64,000 bases of DNA from Streptomyces verrucosisporus (GTDB taxonomy: Bacteria > Actinomycetota > Actinomycetes > Streptomycetales > Streptomycetaceae): NCBI RefSeq assembly GCF_017114865.1, contig NZ_JADEYH010000015.1:62001-126000 (forward strand), read 5' to 3'. Below the pieces are notes generated by a model. That model was given only the letters and a program-made list of their open reading frames with translations. It made no database searches and was not told where the DNA came from. Positions 36,455-44,650 of the stretch are shown here, in pieces; position 1 is the stretch's first letter; each line of letters starts with the position of its first letter. The position numbers were made by a program, and so were the translations under genes.

Positions 36455-37504
36455 TCAGGTCTGCACCTCCGGCTCGTACGCGTCGGGGTGCAGGCCGAAC
36501 GTCCAGGCGACGCCCTCGCGGGCGGTCCGTGTGGACGGCGGCACCCTCAGCCAGTACGTGCGGTGCGTACCGTCCGGCTCGGGGGTGGAGTTGACCACCT
36601 CGACCGTCAGCACGGGCTCGTCGCCCTCCAGATCGATCCGCCACAGCACGCCGGTGGAGTCCCGGTGGACCGGCCGGGCGCCGGACTCGGCCAGGTAGCG
36701 GTCGTAGCCGTAGTGCTCCAGCATCACGCGGCGCAGTTCGGCGTTCTCCTCCGCACGGATGCGTTCGGGGGTGAGTGCGTCCAGCCCGGCTAGGAAGTCC
36801 GCCGGGACCGGCATGCCCTTCCAGGCGTACAGGGCGAACCCGTCGGGGAAGACCACTGCGGGGCCGTCGCCCCGGTCGAGCCGCCCGGCCTCGTCGCGGT
36901 GGAGTTCCAGGGGACGCTCGGCGACGACCGCCACCCGTTCGTAGGGCCACCACCAGCCGGCGGTGCGGGCGACCGCCGCGAGCCCCTCCAGCGGACCGGT
37001 CCCGTCTCCGCCCGCGAGGGCCGCCAGCCAGGGTGCGTCGTGCTGGCCGAGCACCGCGTCCAGCAGGGCCAGCCGCACCGCGCCCTCGTCCGCGGACGTG
37101 GGCGCCGACTCCTCGACGACGCCGGCGCGTACGCGTTCCACCAGGAGCGCGGTGGTCTCCCACAGCGGCGCGCCGGTGCGCGCCCAGTGTTCCGCCCACC
37201 CCACCGGGCCCAGTCTCCCGTGCAGTCGTTCCCGTTCCCCCGCCCACGGCAGGGTGCGAACCTCCCGCCGTACGCTGCGGCCCGCTCCTCGCAGGGCCCG
37301 TACGGAGGCCACGGCCTCGCGCGGCGAGCCGGCCCACACGATGCGCTCGGGCTCGGCGAGCCCGGCCGTGCGGTACGCCAGGCGTACCCCGGCCTCCGCG
37401 GCGGACCGGTCGGCCGGGCCGGTCCGCGCCGCGATCCGGCGCCACCTCTCCGCCTCGCCCGCCAGATCCGCCGATTCACTCGTTTGAGTGTTCGTCACCG
37501 TCAC
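36455..37504 (-). CDS. DUF6745 protein
   Basis: A 349-residue protein ending in a DUF6745 domain (roughly residues 180-345), with segments RPVHRDSTGVLWRIDL, YWLRVPPSTRTAREGVAWTF and LHPDAYEPEVQT. The N-terminal half has short helical repeats (AERWRRIAARTGPADRSAAE). The function is unknown. The family is often next to a small MYRQGD-type protein, as here (45 nt upstream). Three in-frame GTG codons occur at the start; the middle one (37504) is best spaced from GAGAGGAA. It is divergent from the STM4015-4011 operon. Confidence 0.8.
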   Translation of the reverse strand: MTVTNTQTSESADLAGEAERWRRIAARTGPADRSAAEAGVRLAYRTAGLAEPERIVWAGSPREAVASVRALRGAGRSVRREVRTLPWAGERERLHGRLGPVGWAEHWARTGAPLWETTALLVERVRAGVVEESAPTSADEGAVRLALLDAVLGQHDAPWLAALAGGDGTGPLEGLAAVARTAGWWWPYERVAVVAERPLELHRDEAGRLDRGDGPAVVFPDGFALYAWKGMPVPADFLAGLDALTPERIRAEENAELRRVMLEHYGYDRYLAESGARPVHRDSTGVLWRIDLEGDEPVLTVEVVNSTPEPDGTHRTYWLRVPPSTRTAREGVAWTFGLHPDAYEPEVQT

Positions 37505-37548
37505 CGTCGTCACTTCCTCTCCGCTCTTCCCCGCCCGGCCCACGAAGT

Positions 37549-37874
37549 TCAGTCGGCGACGATCCGCACGGCGCCCGGGACGTACTCGCGTTGCCGGACC
37601 ACCGGTACCAGCCCCTGGGCAGCGGTATCGCGGCGTGCTCCTCGTGCACCACCCGCCCGCCGTCGGGGAGGTGGAGCAGCAACGGCCCGTACGGCCCCGC
37701 CTCCCGGACGAGCCGGCCCGGTCCCACCACGGCATGCGCGTGCCCGGTGACCTCGCCCAGGGCCAGCACCATCCGCCCCCGGGCGTCCCGCGGCACTCCG
37801 GACCGCTCCGCAGCGGTGACCGGCACGGCCTCCTCGTCCACCGGCACGATCAGCACGTCTCCCTGGCGGTACAC
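37549..37874 (-). pseudogene. Frameshifted small MYRQGDVL-type protein gene
   Basis: The gene starts MYRQGDVLIVPVDEEAVPV and runs through LALGEVTGHAHAVVGPGRL, VVHEEHAAIPLPRGWYR. It then shifts frame and continues as VVRQREYVPGAVRIVAD to a stop at 37549. Restoring one G at 37602-37603 joins GWYR directly to VVRQREY, giving 108 residues, the family's usual length. The family has no known function but commonly adjoins DUF6745. The frame change is either a real mutation or one missing base in a GGG run. Unmodified, translation would run on to 37476. Confidence 0.75.
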
Positions 37875-38039
37875 GCGACTCTCCCCTCGACGTCCGCGCC
37901 GGTCCGTCCGGCGGCGGTGAACGGAAAACTAGGGCAGGGGTCTGACAGACAGCTTCGAAGGACCCGGCCCCGCACGGCGGACTGTCAGCGGCGGTTGATA
38001 GAACCTTCCGTACTGTCGGCACGCGTTCGGGGGAGCCCC

Positions 38040-39011
38040 ATGACCGTCAACGAGCACCTGCGGGAGCTGTACGCCCTGCCCGCCCACACCTACCTGCCGC
38101 CCGGCGCGGACGGCGGCCCGGCGGGCACCCTGCCGGCGGCCGCCTCCGTGGCCTGGCGCCTGTTCTACGACTCCTACGACGACGGCTTCCCGGCCGAGGA
38201 CTTCGAGGACGTCTGGCGCGGCTTCCTGGCGGCCGTGGACACCACGGCCGTCCGCGCCCTGATCATCGGCCAGTGGGGCGAGTGCTACGACAGGGACTCC
38301 GCGTTCATCGTCGAGTTGCTCGCCTCGAACGCGGACCGGTTCCCCGCCCTGGAGGCCGTGTTCATCGGCGATCTGGTGGCGGAGGAGGCGGAGATCTCCT
38401 GGATCGAGCAGGCCGACGTCACCCCGGTCCTGGAGGCCTACCCCCGGCTGCGCGAGTTCGGGGTGCGCGGCGGTTCCGGCCTGACGCTCCGCCCCCTGCG
38501 CCACGAGCACCTGCGCACCCTGGTGTTCGAGGCGGGCGGGCTGCCCGGCAGCGTCGTGCGCGCGGTCGCCGAAAGCGACCTGCCCGCGCTGAGCCGGCTC
38601 GATCTGTGGCTCGGCGTCAGCGGGTACGGGGGCGACGCCACCGTGGAGGACCTGGCTCCGATCCTCACCGGGGAACGCCTGCCCGCACTGCGCAGCCTGG
38701 GGCTGAAGAACAGCGAGCTGCAGGACGAGATCGCCGCCGCCGTGGCCGGCGCGCCCGTGGTGGCGCGGCTGCACACGCTGGACCTGTCCATGGGCACCCT
38801 CACCGACAGCGGTGCCGGGGCGCTGCTGAGCGGGCAGCCGCTCACCCATCTGGCACGGCTCGACCTGGCCCACCACTACCTGAGCGACGCCGTGATGGAG
38901 CGGCTGCGCGAGGAACTGGGGAGCGCCGGAGTGGACGTGGACCTCTCCGACCAGGAGAAGCCGGACGAGTACCGCGACGAGGTCTGGCGCTATGTCGCCG
39001 TCTCCGAGTGA
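38040..39011 (+). CDS. STM4015-family leucine-rich-repeat protein
   Basis: A 323-residue protein matching the STM4015 family. After an N-terminal region (HLRELYALPAHTYLPPGADG, VRALIIGQWGECYDRDSAFI) come leucine-rich repeats from about residue 100: LEAVFIGDL, LREFGVRGGSGL, LRTLVFEAGGL, LSRLDLWLG, LRSLGLKNSEL, LHTLDLSMGTL, LARLDLAHHYL. It ends in DVDLSDQEKPDEYRDEVWRY. The solenoid may bind a substrate or scaffold the enzymes that follow. GGGGGAG precedes the ATG. First gene of the operon; it overlaps STM4014 by 20 nt. Confidence 0.9.
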   Translation: MTVNEHLRELYALPAHTYLPPGADGGPAGTLPAAASVAWRLFYDSYDDGFPAEDFEDVWRGFLAAVDTTAVRALIIGQWGECYDRDSAFIVELLASNADRFPALEAVFIGDLVAEEAEISWIEQADVTPVLEAYPRLREFGVRGGSGLTLRPLRHEHLRTLVFEAGGLPGSVVRAVAESDLPALSRLDLWLGVSGYGGDATVEDLAPILTGERLPALRSLGLKNSELQDEIAAAVAGAPVVARLHTLDLSMGTLTDSGAGALLSGQPLTHLARLDLAHHYLSDAVMERLREELGSAGVDVDLSDQEKPDEYRDEVWRYVAVSE

Positions 39012-40212
39012 TCTCGGCGCCGGCGACCTCGGCGGTGGAGCGCCGCGGTTCGCCGTCGTCGGCAACCCCGGGAACCGCCGGGTGGAGTCGTTCGCGGCGG
39101 CCGTCGCCGGCGCGGGACTGCCCGCGCCCCGCGTGCTGCCGTGGGCCGAGGTGCTGACCGGCGGCGCGCGGTTCGCGGCGGGGGAGACCGTACGGATCGA
39201 CTCGCCCGGCGAGGACCCGCGGGTCGAGCGCCTGCTGCGCGGGGTGGACGATCCGGCACGGGTGGAGGGCACGGCCCGCTGGTACGCGAACTTCACCGCG
39301 GCCGTGCGCCGTGTCGCCGGGGCCGCCCGGTCCGCCGGGTGCGCGCTGCTGGACGGCCCGGACGATCTGGCGGTGCTCTTCGACAAGCGGCTGTGCCACG
39401 GGGTGCTGACCGAGGCGGGTGTCCCGGTGCCCCCCTCGCCGACCTCCGGCCCCGGCGCCGCGCCGGTGACGGGCTGGGAGGACGTGCGCGCGGCGATGAG
39501 CGATACGGGGATGCGCCGGGCCTTCGTCAAACTCGTCCACGCCTCCTCCGCCTCCGGGGTGCTGGCCGTCGAGTCGGGCGGACGCGGCCGGTGGCGCGCG
39601 ATCACGTCCGTCGAACGTGCCCCGGACGGAAGCCTGTTCAACTCCCTGCGGGTGCGGCGCTACGACGGCGAGTGCGACATCGCCGCCGTGGTCGACGCCC
39701 TGGCGCCGGACGGCCTGCACATCGAGCGCTGGCTGCCCAAGGCGTCCCTGCACGGCAGGGCGGCCGACCTGCGGGTGGTCGTGGTGGCCGGGGAGGCGAC
39801 CCATGTCCTGGTGCGCACCGGCCGCTCCCATATGACCAACCTCCATCTCGGCGGCGCCCGCGGCGACCTGGCCGCGGCCCGTGCCGCGGCGGAGGCGGCC
39901 GGAGTGCCCTGGGCGCGGGTGCTGGAGGTGTGCGAGCGGGCCGCGGTCTGCTTCCCCGCCACTCTGTGCGTCGGTGTGGACCTGCTGCCCGCCACCGGCT
40001 GGCGTCGTTTCGCCGTCGGAGAGGTGAACGCCTTCGGCGACCTGCTGCCCCGGCTGACCGGGCTGGCCGGCAGCCGGGCCGAGGGCCGGGACACCTACGC
40101 GACCCAGGTCGACGCCGTTCTGCGCGGTGCGGTACCGGATCCGCCGGCTGCCGGCCGGCCGGCAGCCGGCGGATCCGGAGGACAGCAGGAGGCCCGCCGT
40201 GCAGCGGCCTGA
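38992..40212 (+). CDS. STM4014-family ATP-grasp-like enzyme
   Basis: A 406-residue protein of the STM4014 family with an ATP-grasp fold. The N-terminus APRFAVVGNPGNRRVESFAA is the pre-ATP-grasp domain. Then come FDKRLCHGVLTEAGVPVPPS (start of the ATP-grasp core), RRAFVKLVHASSASGVLAVE (ATP-binding Lys strand), LHIERWLPKASLHGRAADLR and the metal-ligand strands CVGVDLLPATG...FAVGEVNAFGDLLP. Such enzymes join a carboxylate to an amine or thiol via an acyl phosphate, for example in peptide modification; the substrate here is unknown. Its 3' end contains a perfect 44-nt palindrome encoding PPAAGRPAAGGSG. Confidence 0.88.
   Translation: MSPSPSDLGAGDLGGGAPRFAVVGNPGNRRVESFAAAVAGAGLPAPRVLPWAEVLTGGARFAAGETVRIDSPGEDPRVERLLRGVDDPARVEGTARWYANFTAAVRRVAGAARSAGCALLDGPDDLAVLFDKRLCHGVLTEAGVPVPPSPTSGPGAAPVTGWEDVRAAMSDTGMRRAFVKLVHASSASGVLAVESGGRGRWRAITSVERAPDGSLFNSLRVRRYDGECDIAAVVDALAPDGLHIERWLPKASLHGRAADLRVVVVAGEATHVLVRTGRSHMTNLHLGGARGDLAAARAAAEAAGVPWARVLEVCERAAVCFPATLCVGVDLLPATGWRRFAVGEVNAFGDLLPRLTGLAGSRAEGRDTYATQVDAVLRGAVPDPPAAGRPAAGGSGGQQEARRAAA
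40135..40178. repeat. Perfect 44-nt palindrome at the STM4014/STM4013 junction
   Basis: Two perfect 22-nt arms (40135-40156 and 40157-40178) with no loop. The sequence begins CCGGATCCGCCGGCTG and is the reverse complement of its own second half. It lies inside the STM4014 coding region and ends 8 nt before the ribosome-binding site of the next gene. In RNA it would be a very stable hairpin affecting downstream translation or transcription. It is far longer than chance and unrelated to the codon needs of the C-terminal tail. Confidence 0.85.
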
Positions 40213-41056
40213 CCACATCGAAACCCGCGTGGGCGTCCCGGACATGAACGGGATAGTCGGCAGCCACGATCTGCTGCTGGTCACCCTGGACACCCTGCGC
40301 CACGACGTGGCCCGCGATCTGGCGGCCGAGGGAGCCATCCCCAACCTGGCACGTCACCTGCCGGACGGGCGATGGGAGGAGAGGCACTCCCCCGGCAGCT
40401 TCACCTACGCCTCCCACCAGGCGTTCTTCGCCGGTTTCCTGCCCACTCCCACCGCCCCGGGGCCGCATCCGCGGCTGTTCGCGGCCCGTTTCGAGGGCAG
40501 TGAGAGCACTGCGGGGGGCACCTGGGTCTTCGACGCACCGGATCTGGTGACCGGGCTGGCACAAGCCGGCTACCACACGGTCTGCATCGGAGGCGTGGGC
40601 TTCTTCAACAAGCGCGGCGCACTCGGCTCGGCGCTGCCCGGCCTGTTCACCGAGAGCCACTGGGAGCCCGAGTTCTCCGTCGCCTCCCCCACCTCCTTCG
40701 AGGCGCAGGTCGCCCGGGCCGAGGAGGTCGTGGCCGCGCTCCCGGCCGGGAAGCGGCTGTTCCTGTTCGTCAACGTCTCGGCGCTGCACCAGCCCAACTG
40801 GTTCCACCTGCCCGGCGCCACGGCCGGGGCCGGGGACTCCCTCGCCACCCACGCGGCGGCGCTGCGCTATGTGGACCGGCACATCGGGCGCCTGTTCGCC
40901 GCCGCGAGCAGCCGCCGCCCGTGCTTCACCGTCGTCTGCTCCGACCACGGCACGGCCTACGGGGAGGACGGCCACACCGGCCACCGGATCGGCCACGAGG
41001 TGGTCTGGACGGTGCCCTACGCCCATTTCACCCTCGACGCCTGCGAGCCGCGATGA
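40199..41056 (+). CDS. STM4013/SEN3800-family sulfatase-like metalloenzyme
   Basis: A 285-residue member of the alkaline phosphatase/sulfatase superfamily, of the STM4013 type. Metal ligands appear as LLLVTLDTLRHDVARDL at the N-terminus and CSDHGTAYGEDGHTGHRIGH near the C-terminus. HSPGSFTYASHQAFF occupies the nucleophile position, with Ser/Thr and no sulfatase CxPxR motif, so phosphatase or phosphotransferase chemistry is more likely than sulfate hydrolysis. The GTG at 40199 is set by AGGAGG six bases upstream; it overlaps STM4014 by 14 nt. An internal ATG (40244) is the alternative. Confidence 0.85.
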   Translation: MQRPDHIETRVGVPDMNGIVGSHDLLLVTLDTLRHDVARDLAAEGAIPNLARHLPDGRWEERHSPGSFTYASHQAFFAGFLPTPTAPGPHPRLFAARFEGSESTAGGTWVFDAPDLVTGLAQAGYHTVCIGGVGFFNKRGALGSALPGLFTESHWEPEFSVASPTSFEAQVARAEEVVAALPAGKRLFLFVNVSALHQPNWFHLPGATAGAGDSLATHAAALRYVDRHIGRLFAAASSRRPCFTVVCSDHGTAYGEDGHTGHRIGHEVVWTVPYAHFTLDACEPR

Positions 41057-42528
41057 GCACCACGACCGTTTCCGCCGCCGCTCCGTTCCCGGACGGCGCC
41101 CCGGGCCCGCACCGGGACCCGCACCGGGACCCGCACCGGGACCCGCACCAAAGCTCCTACCAGAGCCCGTACCAGAGCTATGTGTACGCCTATCCGCACA
41201 AGACGGCCTACCGGCGGCTGCCGGAGCGGCCGGCGCTGCGCGGGCTGTGGGCGCGGGAGAGGACCGACGCCCTCTCCCTCTACCTGCACATCCCCTTCTG
41301 CGAGGTGCGCTGCGGCTTCTGCAATCTCTTCACCCGCATCGGCGCGCCCGACGGGCTGACCGGCGCCTACCTCGACGCGCTGGAACGGCAGGCGGGCCCG
41401 GTGCGCGAAGCGCTGGGCGGGGGCGCCCGGTTCGCCACCGCGGCCTTCGGCGGCGGCACCCCCACCTTCCTGACCGCCGCCGAACTGGAGCGGCTGTGCG
41501 ACATAGCCGAGGAACGGATGGGAGCGGACCTGCGAGCGGTGCCCCTGTCGGTGGAGGCGTCCCCGTCGACCGCCACCGCCGACCGGCTGGCCGTCCTGGC
41601 CGGGCGCGGCACCACACGGCTGAGCCTCGGGGTGCAGAGCTTCGTCGACGCCGAGGCACGGGCCGCGGTGCGCCCCCAGCGGCGCTCGGACGTCGAGGCC
41701 GCTCTGGGCCGCGTCCGGGAAGCGGGCATCCCGGTGCTCAACATCGACCTGATCTACGGAATCGAGGGACAGACCACCGCCTCCTGGCAGCGCTCCCTGG
41801 ACGCCGCGCTCGCCTGGGAGCCGGAGGAGCTCTACCTCTACCCGCTCTACGTCCGCCCGCTGACCGGTCTGGGGCGCACCGCCGCGGACCCTGACGCCTC
41901 CGGCGGGCCCGACGGGTCCGGTGTGCCCGACCCCCGGTGGGACACGCAGCGGCTGGCCCTGTACCGCCACGGCCGCGACCATCTGCTGGCACACGGCTAC
42001 GAGCAGGTGTCGATGCGGATGTTCCGCCGCACCGGGACGGCGGCCGCCGCGAAGACGGGCGGAGGCACGGCCGACCACGCCTGCCAGACCGACGGCATGG
42101 TGGGGCTGGGCTGCGGCGCCCGGTCCTACACCTCCGCCCTGCACTACTCCTTCGACTACGCCGTGGGGATGCGCCGGATACGCTCCATCGTCGACGACTA
42201 CGTCTCCCGCCCGGCCGAGTCCTTCGCCCACGCGGAGGTCGGCCGGTGGATGGACACCGACGAGGCCCGCCGCAGGCACCTGCTCCAGTCGCTGCTCCAG
42301 GCCGAGGGGATGGAGACGGCGGAGTACGCGGACCGGTTCGGTGCGCCGCCCGCCGAGCACTTCCCCGCCGAACTGGCCGGCTTCGCCGAGCGCGGCTGGC
42401 TGGACGAGGGCGGGGCCCCCGGGCGGCTGCGGCTGTCGGCGGAGGGCCTGGCCCACTCCGACGCGGTCGGCCCTGCCCTGTTCTCCCCGTCCGTGCGCGC
42501 CGCGATGGCCGCATACGACCCGAGGTAG
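41053..42528 (+). CDS. STM4012-family radical SAM enzyme (HemW-like)
   Basis: A 491-residue radical SAM enzyme resembling the coproporphyrinogen oxidase-like HemW group. The [4Fe-4S] motif is C83-EVR-C87-GF-C90. Further radical SAM elements are FGGGTPTFL, VEASPSTAT, TRLSLGVQSF and VLNIDLIYGIEGQT. The C-terminus has a HemN-like domain (YVSRPAESF, RRRHLLQSLLQAEGM). Residues 19-44 are a low-complexity DPHR/SYQSP insert encoded by a 12-nt tandem repeat (41109-41148). The ATG overlaps the STM4013 stop. The substrate is unknown. Confidence 0.9.
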   Translation: MSTTTVSAAAPFPDGAPGPHRDPHRDPHRDPHQSSYQSPYQSYVYAYPHKTAYRRLPERPALRGLWARERTDALSLYLHIPFCEVRCGFCNLFTRIGAPDGLTGAYLDALERQAGPVREALGGGARFATAAFGGGTPTFLTAAELERLCDIAEERMGADLRAVPLSVEASPSTATADRLAVLAGRGTTRLSLGVQSFVDAEARAAVRPQRRSDVEAALGRVREAGIPVLNIDLIYGIEGQTTASWQRSLDAALAWEPEELYLYPLYVRPLTGLGRTAADPDASGGPDGSGVPDPRWDTQRLALYRHGRDHLLAHGYEQVSMRMFRRTGTAAAAKTGGGTADHACQTDGMVGLGCGARSYTSALHYSFDYAVGMRRIRSIVDDYVSRPAESFAHAEVGRWMDTDEARRRHLLQSLLQAEGMETAEYADRFGAPPAEHFPAELAGFAERGWLDEGGAPGRLRLSAEGLAHSDAVGPALFSPSVRAAMAAYDPR

Positions 42529-42539
42529 CGGAGGCCGCC

Positions 42540-43433
42540 GTGGACCTGACCCTGCTCTACCGCGGGCCGCTGGCCTCGTGCGACTACGACTGCCCGTACT
42601 GCCCGTTCGCCAAGCGGCGCGACTCCCGCGAGCGGCTGCGCGCCGACCGGGAGTCGCTGGAGCGCTTCGCCGACTGGGCGGCCGAGCAGCGCGAGGACCG
42701 GCTCTCGGTGCTGTTCACCCCGTGGGGCGAGGGCCTGGTGCGGTCGTGGTACCGGCACACCCTGGCCGGGCTGAGCCGGCTGCCGCACGTGGCACGGGTG
42801 GCGATCCAGACCAACCTGAGCTGCCGCACCGGCTGGCTGGACGACGCCGACACCGACACCCTCGCCCTGTGGTGCACCTACCATCCCGGCCAGACCCCCT
42901 ACGGGCGCTTCCTGGCCAGGTGCCGCGAGCTGGCGGACAAAGGCGTGCGCCACAGCGTCGGAATCGTCGGCCTGCCCGGCCATCTGCACCATGCCCGGCG
43001 GCTCCGCGCCGACCTTCCCGAGCACGTCTACCTGTGGGTCAACGCCGCCGAGGGCCACGCCTACACGGACGAGGAGGCCGACCGCTGGACGGCGATCGAC
43101 CCCCTCTTCCCGTACAGCCGCCACCCCCACCGCAGTGCCGGGCTGCCCTGCCGCACCGGTGAGTCCGTGGTCTCGGTGGACGGTGCCGGTACGGTGCGGC
43201 GCTGCCACTTCGTCCCGGCCCCGCTGGGCAACCTCTACGACGGCTCCTGGCGCGCGGCACTGCGGCCCAGGCCGTGTCCGCTGACCGCCTGCGACTGCCA
43301 CATCGGGTACGTCCATCTGGAGTCGCTGCCGCTGTACGACGTCTTCGCGGGCGGTGTCCTGGAGCGGATACCGGCCTCCTGGCCGGGTGCGGTAGCCGCG
43401 CCGGCTCAGCGCTTGACGCCGACCCCGCCGTAG
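42540..43433 (+). CDS. STM4011-family radical SAM enzyme
   Basis: A 297-residue radical SAM protein of the STM4011 type. The cluster motif is C14-DYD-C18-PY-C21. A second Cys-rich region near the C-terminus (CRTGESVVSVDG, RRCHFVPAPLGNLYDG, CPLTACDCHIGYVHLE) resembles SPASM-type auxiliary cluster binding, as in peptide-modifying enzymes. GTG 42540 follows GGAGG at five bases. It is the last gene of the operon and overlaps the convergent methyltransferase by 28 nt. Confidence 0.9.
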   Translation: MDLTLLYRGPLASCDYDCPYCPFAKRRDSRERLRADRESLERFADWAAEQREDRLSVLFTPWGEGLVRSWYRHTLAGLSRLPHVARVAIQTNLSCRTGWLDDADTDTLALWCTYHPGQTPYGRFLARCRELADKGVRHSVGIVGLPGHLHHARRLRADLPEHVYLWVNAAEGHAYTDEEADRWTAIDPLFPYSRHPHRSAGLPCRTGESVVSVDGAGTVRRCHFVPAPLGNLYDGSWRAALRPRPCPLTACDCHIGYVHLESLPLYDVFAGGVLERIPASWPGAVAAPAQRLTPTPP

Positions 43434-44245
43434 AGCGCCACGCGACGCAGCTCGCCGGTCTCGGGCACCGGTCCGTCCGGCCGCCACAGCGGAAGCTGCA
43501 CCAGCCCGGGGTCGGTGAGGCCCCAGCCGTCGAAGAACGACAGGATCTCGGCATGGCTGCGCAGGCTGACCTGGGCGGTGGCGTTCCGGTAGACGCCGGT
43601 GCCCTCCTCCGCCTTCTCCTTCCCGTGGAAGTCCGAGGTGCCGTGGGTGAGCACGAGGCAGCTTCCGGGGGGCAGCGCGCCGCCGAGCGCGGCCACGAGC
43701 CCCGCGGGATCCTCCTCGTCCTTGACGAAGTGCAGGACGGCGACGAGGAGCAGGGCCACCGGACGGTCGAAGTCGATCAGTTCCCGGACGGCCGGATGCT
43801 CGATGACGGCCTCGGGCCTGCGGGCGTCGGCCAGGACGAACTCGGCGTTGCCCGCACCGGTGAGCTTGGCACCGGCGTGGACGGAGACGATGGGGTCGTT
43901 GTCGACGTACACCACGCGGGTGTCGGGGGCCGCGGCCCGGGCGATCTCGTGGGTGTTGGGCGAGGTGGGGATGCCGGTGCCGACGTCGATGATCTGACGG
44001 ATGCCCAGCTCCTCCACCACCGTGCGCACCGCACGGCCGAGGAAGTCCCGGTTGGCCCGGGCACTCACCCGTACGTCCGGGGCCATCTTCATCAGGCGTT
44101 CGGCGGCCTCGCGGTCCACCTCGTAGTTGTCGCTTCCGCCGAGGTAGTAGTCGTACATGCGGGCCGGGTGCGGCCTGCTGGTGTCGATCTGCTCGGGTGT
44201 GAAGCCCTCGTGCGCCTGGCGGGTCAGGTGGGGCTGGTCGGTCAT
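43406..44245 (-). CDS. PF04672-type S-adenosylmethionine methyltransferase
   Basis: A 279-residue protein of the actinomycete SAM-binding family PF04672. Motifs: PHPARMYDYYLGGSDNYEVD, IRQIIDVGTGIPTSPNTHEI, RVVYVDNDPIVSVHAGA, ADARRPEAVI, VALLLVAVLHFVKDEEDP. Streptomycetes carry many copies, often beside DUF397 and XRE-family genes, as here; substrates are unknown. The start ATG follows a GA-rich simple-sequence leader. Confidence 0.9.
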   Translation of the reverse strand: MTDQPHLTRQAHEGFTPEQIDTSRPHPARMYDYYLGGSDNYEVDREAAERLMKMAPDVRVSARANRDFLGRAVRTVVEELGIRQIIDVGTGIPTSPNTHEIARAAAPDTRVVYVDNDPIVSVHAGAKLTGAGNAEFVLADARRPEAVIEHPAVRELIDFDRPVALLLVAVLHFVKDEEDPAGLVAALGGALPPGSCLVLTHGTSDFHGKEKAEEGTGVYRNATAQVSLRSHAEILSFFDGWGLTDPGLVQLPLWRPDGPVPETGELRRVALYGGVGVKR

Positions 44246-44305
44246 GCCGTCGCCGTCCTCGTCGTCATCGTCTTCGTCATCCTCTCGTCGTCGTCCTCGT
44301 CGGCA
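44246..44305. repeat. GAC/GAT/GAG simple-sequence tract
   Basis: The minus strand is almost wholly purine-rich triplets of the GAC/GAT/GAG type just upstream of the PF04672 methyltransferase start. It is not part of a supported gene. It occupies the methyltransferase leader and could slip in replication. Confidence 0.6.
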
Positions 44306-44317
44306 TCTCGCCGGTTC

Positions 44318-44650
44318 TCAGCACGGGCTCTGTGCGGAACGTGCGGAGTACACGGAGTGCGCGGGCTGCGTGGGCCGCGGTGCGGGACCCGCACCCTCCT
44401 GGACGAGCAGGAAGTCGGCCTGCCCCGACTTGACGCCCCGGATGAATCCCGCCATCGCGTGGCGGGCGTATATCAGAGCGGGCCCGTCGGGATCGGTGGA
44501 CTGGCGCAGCGCCACCCTTCCGTCCGCGAGCCGCATGGCCTCCACGCAGCTTCCCCCGTTGCCGCCGCTCCACGGCTTGTGCCAGCCCTCGCTCCCCAAC
44601 TGGCGGGCGGGCATACCGTTGTAGACGCGTTTCCTCATGGGGTGGTTCAC
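44318..44650 (-). CDS. DUF397 protein
   Basis: A 110-residue DUF397 protein. The domain is recognised by WHKPWSGGNGGSCVEAMRLADG, VALRQSTDPDGPALIY and HAMAGFIRGVKSGQADFLL. The GTG at 44650 overlaps the stop of the upstream XRE regulator (GTGA). In actinomycetes DUF397 partners of XRE/DUF5753 regulators are thought to act as small antagonists or toxin-antitoxin-like partners; some pairs regulate development or antibiotics. A 35-residue Pro/Ser/Ala tail follows the domain. Confidence 0.92.
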   Translation of the reverse strand: MNHPMRKRVYNGMPARQLGSEGWHKPWSGGNGGSCVEAMRLADGRVALRQSTDPDGPALIYARHAMAGFIRGVKSGQADFLLVQEGAGPAPRPTQPAHSVYSARSAQSPC

